A program made the position numbers and the translations under genes. Below the pieces are notes generated by a model that saw nothing but the letters and a program-made list of their open reading frames with translations, was not told the DNA's origin and did no database searches. Positions 23,926 through 33,448 of a DNA stretch of 64,000 nt are shown here, piece after piece. The stretch is from positions 1 to 64,000 of the forward strand of contig CAMBXO010000006.1 in assembly GCA_945871915.1 (NCBI GenBank), in the 5' to 3' direction. Each line of letters starts with the position of its first letter. Position 1 is the first letter of the stretch. Source of the stretch: Singulisphaera sp. GP187. Its GTDB lineage: Bacteria > Planctomycetota > Phycisphaerae > Phycisphaerales > SM1A02.

Positions 23926-26874
23926 TCAATCGAGTAAACCACCACGCGTGCCGCTGCGGGCCAGCAATTTGGCAATGTCCGCGCGATCGGCCTCGTTCAA
24001 TCCACCACTCTGAAGGGCCGCCACAAGACGGCGGGTTTCTTGCTCTCGCTTCATGTAGGCAAGAGAAGTCGCGGCGGCGGCCTGCGGTTCCATTCCACTA
24101 AGAAACGCAACACCCTCTCGATACACAATCGTGCTGGCCAGCCGCTTACTAATGAGCCAGTCCACATACGCACGGGGAAGTTTGGTCCACAGCCGATCGC
24201 CTGCTGCACGCACAAGCGTGGCGGGCAGATGCTCAAGCACAAGCGTGCGGGCGATGAGGCGATCCGATTCGCTCCATCGAGACATGCTCTCGTGAATGGT
24301 GTCGGCCGTGGCATTGATTGCCTTCGAAATTCGAGTGCTGAGTTCCGGCAACGACACGGTCGGATGCCTGCGGCCTTCGGCCATCAACAGCTCTGCTTCG
24401 GCGCGCGCAAACTCACGAAGTTTTGCAAGCACCTCCTGCACATACGCATCCTTGATCGTCAGAAATTCCGCATCGCTTAGAAGCATGCACGCCTGAATTT
24501 CATAACTGCTGCAAATCACGCCGCACTTGTTGGCGGTGCTGTCCTTGATAATGATGGCGCCGCGATCACTCAATTGGTGTCGTGCTTCCGCCGTCAGAAA
24601 GAGATTGGCCCCCTCCACAATCACTTTGCTCGAAGGCAGGCCATCCGAGGTCATGAACTCCGCCCAATTGTGATCATGCAGGGTGGCAGGCCGACCGCCG
24701 CCAGGAACGAACGCATCGGTGATCAAGCGATTGTGCATGGTGTTGCGAAGCCGCACGCCATCCGGTGCATCCACGCTGACCACCACACCACGACTACTGA
24801 GCCGCTTGGGATTGAATTGTGCGATCGGCAGACCTTCCTGAAACAGCCGCAACAATTCCGCATGGTTCAAACCCTCCGGATCTTCGCCCACGCCACTTCC
24901 GTCGGCCACGCCGACAATGCGTGCATTGGCTCCGTAATCGCGATCCAGAATCCGCATCATGTTTCCGGCCACATCGCCGTCGGGTCCACCAGTGATCTTG
25001 ACCGTGAATGGTTGGCGGCGAGGGTTCATGCCCACGGACTTGAGCGCGACCTCCAGGAACACATTCACACCTTCGCTTGTGACACCGTACACCTTGTGAT
25101 TGATCCCAGCGCCGGGTTTGCTGCTCATGAACGCCGTGGGCTGCGGGTATTGCCTGCGCCGTGCGCGGTCCACGATCCATTCGATATGCGCGGGCGTAAT
25201 GTTTTCATCTGGCCCGAGGTAAATGAATTCTTGTCGGCCGAAATGATCCACGATGCGAGACATGGTTGCCGGATCAGTGGTGATCAGGTCAAGAACACTG
25301 TCAACGAAACTCTTGACACAGCGAGTGGGATCGGCCACCGGCTCAATCAGAATGGCGCACTTGGCACCACCCTCTGGAATGTCCTTGTTTTTCTGCTGCT
25401 GCGCAAAGGCCAGCCCATACACCTCGTCGTACAGGCGATCCACTTCGCGAGCATGTTGCGCCGTGTCACGCGGGCGAATCACCCGCAGGCCACCACGGGC
25501 AATTTCCTTAAAGCGGACATGAAATCCGTTGTAGCCACGGCCATGCACAAAGAACACGCCATAGGGAAGTTCAGGACGCTGGGCATCCTGCAACAGGTGC
25601 GGGTCCAAGCGAAGCGACAATCCGCAGCGGAGAGACAAGTGGTAGTTCGTTCGTAGCGTGGCTTCCACGGCAGCCAACATGCGATTCAGAATCACACTTC
25701 CGCCATCCACGGAGGGGCGTTGTTCAATTTCACTTCGCAGAAGAATGGTTCGTTTGGAAAACGACGCCTCATCCAACGGCTGATCCGGATTGAATCGATC
25801 CGAAAAGAGATCCACCACCTTGGTGGTCAGATCCATGGCAGCCTCGAACGCCGCCAGAATGCGCGTAAAGCTGTAGGCAAGGGGGTCGGTATGCACCAGC
25901 GTCTGATGCACCAGGTGCCCCAACGCCATCACGGCTTCGGCACGCTCAAGTCCAAGCCCTTCATGCCTCGCTGCCAGATGCAAAATGTCAAAGTTGAGCC
26001 ACTTCACGCGGCGAAGTTCACTGCTGATTCGCTTCCACATGTCGCCCTTGGGATCGATCGCCTTTCCTTCCGAGGTCTGCACCACAAATCCGATAAAGGT
26101 CACGCTTCCATGAGGCGGATCCTTCACTTGATCCAGATAGGCCCGCAGAATGCTGACCTTGGCCGCGCCGAGTAACACGGCGGTTCGCTCCAGCATGGTG
26201 CGCGTTCGAGCATTTGAAAATGCAAGCGTGATGCGGCTCTGATTGGGCTCAGCTTCCGCCTCGAGTTCCACTTCGGTGCCGTCCGTTCCGCTGACGCGTT
26301 GAAACAACGAGAGTTGTTTACTTAATCGCAATGGCGTCAGCGTCGCAATGTAATCAGCCGGCGCGTTGGCAGCGTAGGAGCGGATTTCCGATTCCTTCCA
26401 GTCCAGTCCATGCTCTCGAGACCAGCGGATGGCTTGATCCACTTTGGCACTCTGCACCGGATCATTTGGATCAAAGGGAGTTCGCTCTCCAAACTCAAAT
26501 GAGTCCAACACGATCGCTCCATCGGCGCTGGCATGAATCTTGGCGGCGCGAAGCGACGGCTCCATGGGAAGCGATCCAACAATTTCCGCCAGCACGCCAA
26601 CTCGGTTGCCGGGTCGAATACTTGTCCACTCACGCCCATCTTCACTCCGCACGGTCAAATCCAACGGTGAACCGCTGGCCTTGGCCGCGATGATGGCGCG
26701 AAGGTGCGCTCGCACCGCGTCAGCGGCGGTGTCTTGGAAATACATCTTGGGCATTTGCAGCATGAACCACGGAACGACTTGTTCGGCGGTCTCGCGAAAT
26801 TCGTGACTCAACTCCGAAATCAGGTCTTGGGTGGTGGGCGGAGTCGAGGTCGACGGCGTTGCAGCGATGCGCAT
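23926..26874 (-). CDS. Large NAD-specific glutamate dehydrogenase
   Basis: Oxidative deamination of glutamate to 2-oxoglutarate. The 982-residue protein has a long N-terminal regulatory region (about 1-400), the catalytic part with EIARGGLRVI and AFAQQQKNKDIPEGGAK (substrate-binding lysines), and an NAD-binding Rossmann segment ITGGPDGDVAGNMM. The KNKDIPEGG form and the length match the 115-kDa class known from fungal Gdh2 rather than the 180-kDa bacterial class. I chose the ATG at 26874; further upstream ATG-like codons would run into ribF. GATATT lies 6 nt before this ATG. Confidence 0.88.
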   Translation of the reverse strand: MRIAATPSTSTPPTTQDLISELSHEFRETAEQVVPWFMLQMPKMYFQDTAADAVRAHLRAIIAAKASGSPLDLTVRSEDGREWTSIRPGNRVGVLAEIVGSLPMEPSLRAAKIHASADGAIVLDSFEFGERTPFDPNDPVQSAKVDQAIRWSREHGLDWKESEIRSYAANAPADYIATLTPLRLSKQLSLFQRVSGTDGTEVELEAEAEPNQSRITLAFSNARTRTMLERTAVLLGAAKVSILRAYLDQVKDPPHGSVTFIGFVVQTSEGKAIDPKGDMWKRISSELRRVKWLNFDILHLAARHEGLGLERAEAVMALGHLVHQTLVHTDPLAYSFTRILAAFEAAMDLTTKVVDLFSDRFNPDQPLDEASFSKRTILLRSEIEQRPSVDGGSVILNRMLAAVEATLRTNYHLSLRCGLSLRLDPHLLQDAQRPELPYGVFFVHGRGYNGFHVRFKEIARGGLRVIRPRDTAQHAREVDRLYDEVYGLAFAQQQKNKDIPEGGAKCAILIEPVADPTRCVKSFVDSVLDLITTDPATMSRIVDHFGRQEFIYLGPDENITPAHIEWIVDRARRRQYPQPTAFMSSKPGAGINHKVYGVTSEGVNVFLEVALKSVGMNPRRQPFTVKITGGPDGDVAGNMMRILDRDYGANARIVGVADGSGVGEDPEGLNHAELLRLFQEGLPIAQFNPKRLSSRGVVVSVDAPDGVRLRNTMHNRLITDAFVPGGGRPATLHDHNWAEFMTSDGLPSSKVIVEGANLFLTAEARHQLSDRGAIIIKDSTANKCGVICSSYEIQACMLLSDAEFLTIKDAYVQEVLAKLREFARAEAELLMAEGRRHPTVSLPELSTRISKAINATADTIHESMSRWSESDRLIARTLVLEHLPATLVRAAGDRLWTKLPRAYVDWLISKRLASTIVYREGVAFLSGMEPQAAAATSLAYMKREQETRRLVAALQSGGLNEADRADIAKLLARSGTRGGLLD

Positions 26875-26880
26875 TTGTGC

Positions 26881-26886
26881 AATATC
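26881..26886 (-). promoter_or_regulatory. Possible -10 element for leaderless glutamate dehydrogenase gene
   Basis: GATATT (minus strand) ends 6 nt before the ATG at 26874; TTGTGG lies 17 bp further upstream (26904-26909) as a weak -35. Confidence 0.35.
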
Positions 26887-26974
26887 CCCAAATGCCCTGC
26901 CCGCCACAAGCGAGGAACTGGCAAGTCCGGTAATACAAATCAAGTTCTTTGTTGGGCCAGTCCATTCATGCCGA

Positions 26975-26980
26975 TACGAT
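26975..26980 (+). promoter_or_regulatory. Possible -10 element for leaderless ribF
   Basis: TACGAT ends 7 nt before an in-frame TTG at 26988, which directly precedes the conserved VTIGNFDG motif. Confidence 0.35.
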
Positions 26981-26987
26981 TTCCTGC

Positions 26988-27899
26988 TTGCGCTGCGTAA
27001 CCATTGGCAATTTTGACGGTGTCCACATTGGCCACCAAGCGCTGCTTCGAGCAGCACGAAATGTGGCAGGCCCCTCGGGAACTGTTGTGGCGGTCACATT
27101 TCACCCACATCCACTTCGATTGCTTAGGCCGGAGGCCGCGCCCCAAACGCTTCAGCCTCCAGCCGAGCGAGAGCACTACCTTCGATTGGCTGGCGCTGAT
27201 GAGGTCAGGGTGATGGCTGTTGATCGAGAGTTGCTTGCCATGACGGCGCTGGAGTTCATCGATCGCCTGCATCAGGATCTCAAATTTGATTGCATTGTGG
27301 AGGGGCCCGACTTTCAATTTGGCAAGGGGCGGCAAGGGGATGTTGAGTTTCTTCGCCGTCAGGGAAAGCACAATCACTTCACGGTGCAAGTGGTCGAGCC
27401 GATTCAGGTGCAGTTGTGTGACGGCGCGACTGCCGCCGCAAGCAGTTCATTGCTGCGATGGTTGGTGGCGCATGGTCGAGTGGAGGACATGGTGCGGGTC
27501 ATGGGTCGCCCGATGACGCTGACTGGCAAAGTGGTTCGCGGCGACCAGCGAGGTCGAGAGATCGGGTGGCCAACGGCCAACCTTGACTACGGCGATCGCA
27601 TGGTTCCTGCAGACGGTGTCTACGCCGGCCGAGCCACGCTGCCAGATGGCACGCGTCGTCGAGCGGCCATCAGTATTGGAACCAAGCCCACCTTTGGTTT
27701 GGCCGAACGCACGGTGGAGGCGTTCTTGATCGATCACACATCCCCGGTGGATCACTATGGATGGACGCTTTCGCTCACCTTTGATCGGTGGTTGCGAGAA
27801 CAGAGCCGATTTGATGCGATCGACGCACTGGTGGAGCAGATGCACCGAGATGTGGGTCGCACGCGGCTTGAAGTTCTTGAGGAGGTTCTGGCTCAATGA
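26988..27899 (+). CDS. ribF: Bifunctional riboflavin kinase/FMN adenylyltransferase
   Basis: Makes FMN and FAD from riboflavin. The N-terminal adenylyltransferase domain has TIGNFDGVHIGH, VTFHPHPL and GPDFQFGKGRQG; the C-terminal kinase domain has GREIGWPTANL and the GVYAGRA strand. From the TTG at 26988 the protein has 303 residues; TTG codons at 26949 or 26952 would add 12-13 residues. Neither option has a Shine-Dalgarno; the TACGAT 7 nt upstream favours 26988. The stop overlaps the nrnA start (ATGA). Confidence 0.9.
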   Translation: MRCVTIGNFDGVHIGHQALLRAARNVAGPSGTVVAVTFHPHPLRLLRPEAAPQTLQPPAEREHYLRLAGADEVRVMAVDRELLAMTALEFIDRLHQDLKFDCIVEGPDFQFGKGRQGDVEFLRRQGKHNHFTVQVVEPIQVQLCDGATAAASSSLLRWLVAHGRVEDMVRVMGRPMTLTGKVVRGDQRGREIGWPTANLDYGDRMVPADGVYAGRATLPDGTRRRAAISIGTKPTFGLAERTVEAFLIDHTSPVDHYGWTLSLTFDRWLREQSRFDAIDALVEQMHRDVGRTRLEVLEEVLAQ

Positions 27900-28951
27900 C
27901 CATGACAACTCGCACGGTTGAGAAGTATGAGACAACGGCCACAGCTCAACGGATTGCCGATCGTGTGCACGGCGCGCGTCACCTGTTGGTGGTGACCCAC
28001 GACCGGCCGGATGGTGATGCAATCGGTAGCACGCTGGCGTTCGCTCGAGCGGCACGATCGCGTGGCGTCCACGCAACCATCATGCTCACGGGTCCATTCG
28101 ATCCATCGTTACGAACGTTGTTGGTCGACGAACAGCCATTGTTTGCGCCGGGCTCCAACCCGCCAGAGGATGTTGATCTGATTGCGGTTCTTGACACGGG
28201 CGCGTGGAGTCAACTTGAGCATCTTGGATCGTGGTTACGCACTCGCATCGATCAATGCGTTGGCGTGGATCACCATCGAACTGGTGACACGGGATTTGCA
28301 GACCGCATTGTTGATGTCTCTTCGGCAAGTTGCACGCAAGTGCTGATCCCCATCATTCAGGCGATGGGTGTTCGTTTGGATACGCCCGGAACGGGTGGCG
28401 CGGGATCGATTGCCGAAGCACTCTTTGCCGGACTTGCAACCGATACGGGATGGTTTCGCTTCAGTAGCGCCGATGCAGCGGTGTTCTCCCTTGCATCGCG
28501 TCTGATTGGTGCGGGTGTGCAGAAAGATCGCCTCTACCGGCAACTAGAGGAAACGGCTCGACCGCAGCGAATGGGTTTGTTGGCTCGGGCCTTAGGCAAC
28601 ATGAAATGGGTGGCCAATGGACGTGCGGCGGTCATGATTCTCTCGCCAGAAGATTTCACGCAGTCCAGCGGAAGTGCCGAGGATTTGGCGGGGGTGGTCA
28701 ATGCTCCGATGACCATTGGGCAAGTGGAAGTGAGTGCGTTGCTTTCTCTCAACGAGCCTGGCCCCACAATCAAATTCAGTCTTCGAAGCAAGCCGCCAGC
28801 GATCGCTGGAGGTTTCTTTGTGGATGTGAATCGCCTCGCCAATGAATTTGGTGGTGGGGGACATGTGCATGCGGCTGGTGCAAAATTCAAAGGCACCATG
28901 GCCGAAGCCTCCGCCGCGATCACCAAAGCACTTGAGCGAGCCCTGCCCTAA
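27896..28951 (+). CDS. nrnA: DHH/DHHA1 phosphoesterase (NrnA-like)
   Basis: Expected to degrade nano-RNA/oligoribonucleotides and pAp, or c-di-nucleotide breakdown products. The 351-residue protein has the DHH-family motifs HDRPDGDAIGS (about 35-45), LIAVLDTGAW, VGVDHHRTGD and a C-terminal DHHA1 domain with FGGGGHVHAAGAKF. It starts inside the ribF stop, so the two are translationally coupled. In many bacteria nrnA and ribF occur together with rbfA and truB; those are absent here. Given cdaA in the same window, pApA hydrolysis is a possible role. Confidence 0.9.
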   Translation: MTMTTRTVEKYETTATAQRIADRVHGARHLLVVTHDRPDGDAIGSTLAFARAARSRGVHATIMLTGPFDPSLRTLLVDEQPLFAPGSNPPEDVDLIAVLDTGAWSQLEHLGSWLRTRIDQCVGVDHHRTGDTGFADRIVDVSSASCTQVLIPIIQAMGVRLDTPGTGGAGSIAEALFAGLATDTGWFRFSSADAAVFSLASRLIGAGVQKDRLYRQLEETARPQRMGLLARALGNMKWVANGRAAVMILSPEDFTQSSGSAEDLAGVVNAPMTIGQVEVSALLSLNEPGPTIKFSLRSKPPAIAGGFFVDVNRLANEFGGGGHVHAAGAKFKGTMAEASAAITKALERALP

Positions 28952-29032
28952 TTCGGCGAACACTTTCTTTCGTTAGCGCACATCGCCTTCATTCAGCGAG
29001 CGCTCCCTTCATTCAATAAGCATCGCCTTCAA

Positions 29033-29371
29033 TCATGGAGCCGTGACTGCCGGCATTGCTGGCGTCACTTTGTAACCAAGTCGTTCGATGGCCTGTTGCA
29101 CCGCCGCTGCAGAACTGGCTTCACGAACCGCAACATTCGCCTGACGGGTTTCAAGGCTCACCCGACAGTCGACCACGCCATCGATCTTGGTCACCTTTTC
29201 CGTGATGGCTTGCACGCATCCATCGCAATGCATTCCCTCAATTTGATATCGAAGTGCCACCGGAGCAACGGGTGTTATGCGAGGTTGCGCCGATTCGCCA
29301 TCACACCGTGCAAGCCCACTGGCAAGAAGCACCACGCCCGCCATCCGTATGAAGCGAATCATGTGCACCAT
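29033..29371 (-). CDS. Exported HMA (heavy-metal-associated) domain protein
   Basis: Small metal-binding protein, 112 residues. A signal-like N-terminus (MAGVVLLASGLARC) may be a lipoprotein signal, although Arg before the Cys is unusual. The HMA domain carries the GMHCDGCV metal-binding pair, followed by VDCRVSLETRQANVAVRE and IERLGYKV, as in copper chaperones and MerP. The ATG at 29371 lies 1 nt after the stop of the RND transporter gene; the ATG at 29362 is preceded by TAGCAT at 7 nt. Periplasmic copper or mercury capture is likely but the metal is not shown. Confidence 0.85.
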   Translation of the reverse strand: MVHMIRFIRMAGVVLLASGLARCDGESAQPRITPVAPVALRYQIEGMHCDGCVQAITEKVTKIDGVVDCRVSLETRQANVAVREASSAAAVQQAIERLGYKVTPAMPAVTAP

Positions 29372-29372
29372 G

Positions 29373-31994
29373 CTAGGGGGCAATCGAAACCGGACGAAGT
29401 TGGCAACGGCCGAGGCCGGCAATTCGAAGCAGTGCAGGCAACACCCACACGCTGCTGACAAGGCACAAAAGGCTCGCAAGAACCATCACCTGTCCAAGGC
29501 TTCTTAGCCCTCGGTGCTGAGCCCACAGCAGCATTCCAAAACCGATCGTGGTGGTGAGCGCCGTCACAATCACCGCTCGCCGCGTACTTCCAAAGCCCAC
29601 TTGCAGCCCGCCGTCAATCGCCCGATGGGTGACATGAATGCAACTATCGATGGACAGTCCAATCATGATCGGAATAGCAAAGAAATTTGCAAGATTGAAA
29701 GCGATTCCAAACAATCCCATGGCGCCAACGGTGCAACTCATTCCAATCATCATGCTCAACATGGAGAGCGAAGTCAGTTTCCAGCAGCGGAAATCGACAA
29801 ACAACAGAAGTGCCACCCAAAGACTTGCGAGCAGGCCCTGCACAAAGAAGGATCGCTCCATCAGGATCATGGATTCGTAGACGGTAATGGGAACACCGGT
29901 CACCAGTGGATCCACGCGGCGCAGCGAGGCCACGAATCGGTTCATGGCTTCGGCCGCCCACACATCTTCGACTGGATGAAGCAGAACCGCGAAACCGCCG
30001 TCGTTACTGGTGAGTGTGTCACGCACAGCAAGTGGAAGTGCTTCACGCAGGGAATGTCGCGCACCCTGCCCGATGGCTTCTGCCGCAGCCCCGGCGCGAG
30101 CGACCGCACTTTCAGAAGCGCGAACTCCTTGATCGGGTGACCGACGCAACATGGTGTTCAGGCGACCGACATCTTTGCGCAGCCCGTCGAACGCCGCACG
30201 ATCCGCATCGCTCATCGAGGCGAGCGATGACACCGCAAGAATTTCTGCAAGTGCCGACTCCACTCTGCTGGCCGACTCCGGTGTTGCAATGTGCCGTTGG
30301 GTGGCAGGTTCGGCCAGCGATGCCGTGCCAATGTTGGATCTCATTTCGGCTCGAGCGGGCGAATCCACTGGCACAAGGTCGAGCACGCTTCGAACATTCC
30401 CAATCAGCGGCTGCTGTTTCGCCGTCGCAACCAGCGGAGCAATTTCGTTAAGCGAGTCCACCATACAGGCGCCAAACCATGTTTCAGGACTCCCGGCAGC
30501 TTGAAGCCGATGCTGCCACTCCACGCTTTCAAGTCCGTCGGCCTGCAAACGCAACAAATTATTTTCAAATCGAATCTGTCGCCATCCCACCCAACCACCC
30601 GCGATCGCCAACACAAGGCTTGCGATCACCAACGCCCAATGCGGCGTTCCGGCTCGCCCGTCATACCGATCCACTCGGCCTTCCAGTGGATTCTCAAAGA
30701 AGCCACGACGCAAACTTTCTCGCCGCGCATTTCGATCGGTCAGCAGAAGCAGGGCCGGCAACGCCACCGTCATGGTGAGCGCACAGAGCAACAAGCCGAC
30801 GCCACTGATCAATCCCAATTCGCGAAGCCCCTGCATCGGAGCCACCATGGCAATCAGAAAAGTGCCCGCGCTCGTAGCAGCTCCAGCCAGCACGCTTGGC
30901 ACCGCTCGCCTGACCATGTGTCGCACGCTTGCTGCGCATCCAAGATGTCGCAACCCCTCCAGATACCGAGCCACCATGTGAATACCGTAATCAAGACCCA
31001 CTCCCACCAGCACCAACATGAAGACCACACTGAGAAGATTGAGCCGACCCACGAGCAGCGTGGCGGCTCCGCAGGTCAGAGCCGCACCGGCCATGAAGAC
31101 GCTGACCGCCAAGAGTGGCCGTTTCACGCCTCGAAACACCACCATGAATAGCGTGGCACACAAACCCAAGGCTGTGGCGCTTGCAAGATTCATGTCGCGG
31201 CTGGTGGTGGACATTTCGTCTGCCTGCAGCACCGGTCGACCGGTGAGACCCATTTCAACAGACGGATGTCTTCGCCGCACCCGTTCCATCACAGATCGAA
31301 TCGCCTGAACCGGTTTTTCAATCACGGCAAGCGTGTCATAGTTTTTCATTGGCATCACTAGCACCAGTCGCAAAGATCCGCCATGCGTTTGCAACCATTC
31401 TTCGTGGCGTGGTGTTGCCAAGCTTTCCGGCGCATCGTCAAGACCACCCAGAACGCAGCGAGCGAGCAAGAACGCTTCAGCGGCCAGCGAGTGTTGCCGG
31501 TCTGGCGTCATGCTTTCGCCCTCGCGTCGTAATTGCTCAAGTCGTTGAGCACTGGCCTGCAACACACCGCCCGCACCAGGCCGAGATGCGAGCACGCCAA
31601 GAGCACCGCGAGACAGGTGAAGGTCGTTCAAGGCGGCGTCGGTTGCTGACCATGCAGTCAGACGAAATTGTTCGATGGGCGTCACGGATCCAACCACGGC
31701 GGGAAGGTCGGGAATCGCACGCAGTTCAACTTCCAATTCCTTGACAACAGAATCCGCGGCAAGTTCATCACCCTTGGGATCGATCACCACCATAAGAAAT
31801 TCCAGATCGCCAAATTCGCGATTGAATTTCCGGTACTGCTGCATGAATGGCTGGTTGTCGCCAATCAGCGAGTTGGTATCCGCGTCCAACCGAAGGCTCT
31901 GCCAACTCCAGAGGGCGCATGCAATGGAAAGCACCACTGTTGAGACAACGATCGCCACTGGGTGACGAGCAATCCACCCCACCAGACGATCCAT
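29373..31994 (-). CDS. hpnN: RND-family transporter, HpnN-like
   Basis: Large membrane transporter of 873 residues with duplicated topology: one N-terminal segment (AIVVSTVVLSIACALW), a periplasmic loop with TNSLIGDNQPFMQQYR, five membrane segments (about 250-420), a second single segment, a second periplasmic loop and five final segments. GLDYGIHMVARYLEG and GLSIDSCIHVTHRA are MMPL/HpnN-type motifs. HpnN moves hopanoids to the outer membrane in known species; hpnCDE and hpnH in this window support that. The GTG at 32027 overlapping the pyrC stop is an alternative start. The HMA gene follows after 1 nt. Confidence 0.8.
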   Translation of the reverse strand: MDRLVGWIARHPVAIVVSTVVLSIACALWSWQSLRLDADTNSLIGDNQPFMQQYRKFNREFGDLEFLMVVIDPKGDELAADSVVKELEVELRAIPDLPAVVGSVTPIEQFRLTAWSATDAALNDLHLSRGALGVLASRPGAGGVLQASAQRLEQLRREGESMTPDRQHSLAAEAFLLARCVLGGLDDAPESLATPRHEEWLQTHGGSLRLVLVMPMKNYDTLAVIEKPVQAIRSVMERVRRRHPSVEMGLTGRPVLQADEMSTTSRDMNLASATALGLCATLFMVVFRGVKRPLLAVSVFMAGAALTCGAATLLVGRLNLLSVVFMLVLVGVGLDYGIHMVARYLEGLRHLGCAASVRHMVRRAVPSVLAGAATSAGTFLIAMVAPMQGLRELGLISGVGLLLCALTMTVALPALLLLTDRNARRESLRRGFFENPLEGRVDRYDGRAGTPHWALVIASLVLAIAGGWVGWRQIRFENNLLRLQADGLESVEWQHRLQAAGSPETWFGACMVDSLNEIAPLVATAKQQPLIGNVRSVLDLVPVDSPARAEMRSNIGTASLAEPATQRHIATPESASRVESALAEILAVSSLASMSDADRAAFDGLRKDVGRLNTMLRRSPDQGVRASESAVARAGAAAEAIGQGARHSLREALPLAVRDTLTSNDGGFAVLLHPVEDVWAAEAMNRFVASLRRVDPLVTGVPITVYESMILMERSFFVQGLLASLWVALLLFVDFRCWKLTSLSMLSMMIGMSCTVGAMGLFGIAFNLANFFAIPIMIGLSIDSCIHVTHRAIDGGLQVGFGSTRRAVIVTALTTTIGFGMLLWAQHRGLRSLGQVMVLASLLCLVSSVWVLPALLRIAGLGRCQLRPVSIAP

Positions 31995-32023
31995 CGCCTG
32001 CCGGCGCAGACTGCCGGAGGAAC

Positions 32024-33352
32024 TCACGGTTGGCCGGCCTCGCTCCACCACGAAGTTTGAAGGTCAAACACACGACCACCAACAATGGTTGCGATCGGTC
32101 GTCCATAGCCCGTGAAGTCTGTGAAGGGGCAGTTTCGGCTGCGGCTACGAAAGGTTTGAACATCCACTTTCCATTCTGAACTCGGATTCAGAATGGTGAT
32201 GTCCGCCGGCCCACCTTCAAAGAGCCTTCCAAACCCCTCTTCAAGCAGACCAAGAAGCCGAGCCGGGCCAACCGTCATGCGTTCAATGACACTCGGCCAC
32301 TGCATGGCGCCACTCTTGACGAGCGCGAGCCCATACATGCCCACAGCGGTCTCAAGACCAATGCACCCGAAAGGCGCGCTTCCAAAATCCATGCTCTTCT
32401 CACTCTCCGTGTGCGGAGCATGGTCCGTTGCAAGCACTGCAATGGTTCCATCCGCCACGGCTTCTCGCAAACTCTGCACATCGGATGCGCTGCGAAGCGG
32501 CGGATTTATTTTTGCCACGGTGTTCCATCCATCGCAAGCCGCATCAGTGAGGAGAAGGTGGTGGGGGCTCGCTTCAGCACTCACCGAGTAACCCTTGGCC
32601 AGTGCGGCCCGCAGGATTTCCACACTTCCACCGCTGGACAAATGCTGCGCGTGGTACCGGCAGCCAATGTCAGCATTCAACTGCACATCACGAGCCAACA
32701 TGATTTCCTCGGCCACTGCCGGCCAACCTGTCAGACCAAGTTTGGCCGCCATGGATCCCTCATGCATCACGGCTCCAACGGTTAGTGTGGGTTCTTGGCA
32801 ATGTTGCATGAACGGGCGGTGAATGGACTGACAGGTTTGCAACACACTTCGCATCATGGCGGCACTGGCAATACCAACACCGTCATCGCTAAATCCAACC
32901 GCTCCCGCGCGAGCCATGGCTCCCATTGGAGCCAGTCGTTCTCCGGCTCGGCCCACCGTAGCCGCACCCACCACACGCACACGAGCCAATCCAGCTTCGG
33001 CAGCCTTCAGCCGAACAAAATCCACAAGGCTTGCAAGATCCAGGGCCGGAACGGTATTCGGCATGCACGCGATGGTGGTGAATCCACCAGCAATCGCTGC
33101 CTCGGCACCAGTTCGAATGGATTCCTTTCGCTCGCCACCTGGTTCTCGAAGATGAACATGCGGATCGATCAAGCCAGGACAGACGATGCATCCACTGGCA
33201 TCAACAACGCGCGTGCCCTTCTGTGGCAGAGGCGTGTCACTGATGCATGCCACGCGATCACCTCGAACCAACACATCTCCAACGGCATCCAAGGATCGAA
33301 TCGGGTCGATCACTCGACCGCCTCGAATCAGAATGGGAATCGGAAGATCCAC
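32024..33352 (-). CDS. pyrC: Dihydroorotase
   Basis: Third step of pyrimidine synthesis. The 442-residue protein is of the amidohydrolase class I type with DPHVHLREPGGE (metal ligands), the lysine-bearing region, ASPHHLLLTD, and the catalytic ATDHAPHTESEK. Start is the GTG at 33352, with TACCAT 7 nt upstream and no Shine-Dalgarno. The stop lies close to or overlaps the start of the HpnN-like gene. No pyrB neighbour is present. Confidence 0.95.
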   Translation of the reverse strand: MDLPIPILIRGGRVIDPIRSLDAVGDVLVRGDRVACISDTPLPQKGTRVVDASGCIVCPGLIDPHVHLREPGGERKESIRTGAEAAIAGGFTTIACMPNTVPALDLASLVDFVRLKAAEAGLARVRVVGAATVGRAGERLAPMGAMARAGAVGFSDDGVGIASAAMMRSVLQTCQSIHRPFMQHCQEPTLTVGAVMHEGSMAAKLGLTGWPAVAEEIMLARDVQLNADIGCRYHAQHLSSGGSVEILRAALAKGYSVSAEASPHHLLLTDAACDGWNTVAKINPPLRSASDVQSLREAVADGTIAVLATDHAPHTESEKSMDFGSAPFGCIGLETAVGMYGLALVKSGAMQWPSVIERMTVGPARLLGLLEEGFGRLFEGGPADITILNPSSEWKVDVQTFRSRSRNCPFTDFTGYGRPIATIVGGRVFDLQTSWWSEAGQP

Positions 33353-33359
33353 GGCGGTG

Positions 33360-33365
33360 ATGGTA
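33360..33365 (-). promoter_or_regulatory. Possible -10 element for leaderless pyrC
   Basis: TACCAT (minus strand) ends 7 nt before the GTG start of pyrC, 7 nt downstream of the T-run of the preceding terminator. Confidence 0.4.
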
Positions 33366-33372
33366 ACGGAGC

Positions 33373-33409
33373 AAAAAAAAGATGACCCGTCACTGGTGGA
33401 CGGGTCATC
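33373..33409 (-). terminator. Rho-independent terminator of the Cys-repeat lipoprotein gene
   Basis: Read on the minus strand, arms at 33409-33399 and 33391-33381 (gatgacccgtc / gacgggtcatc) pair perfectly over 11 bp with a 7-nt loop, followed by eight T (A run 33373-33380). Confidence 0.9.
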
Positions 33410-33448
33410 GAATCGTCTTTATTCGATTCTAAAGTGAATCGCTGCGAT

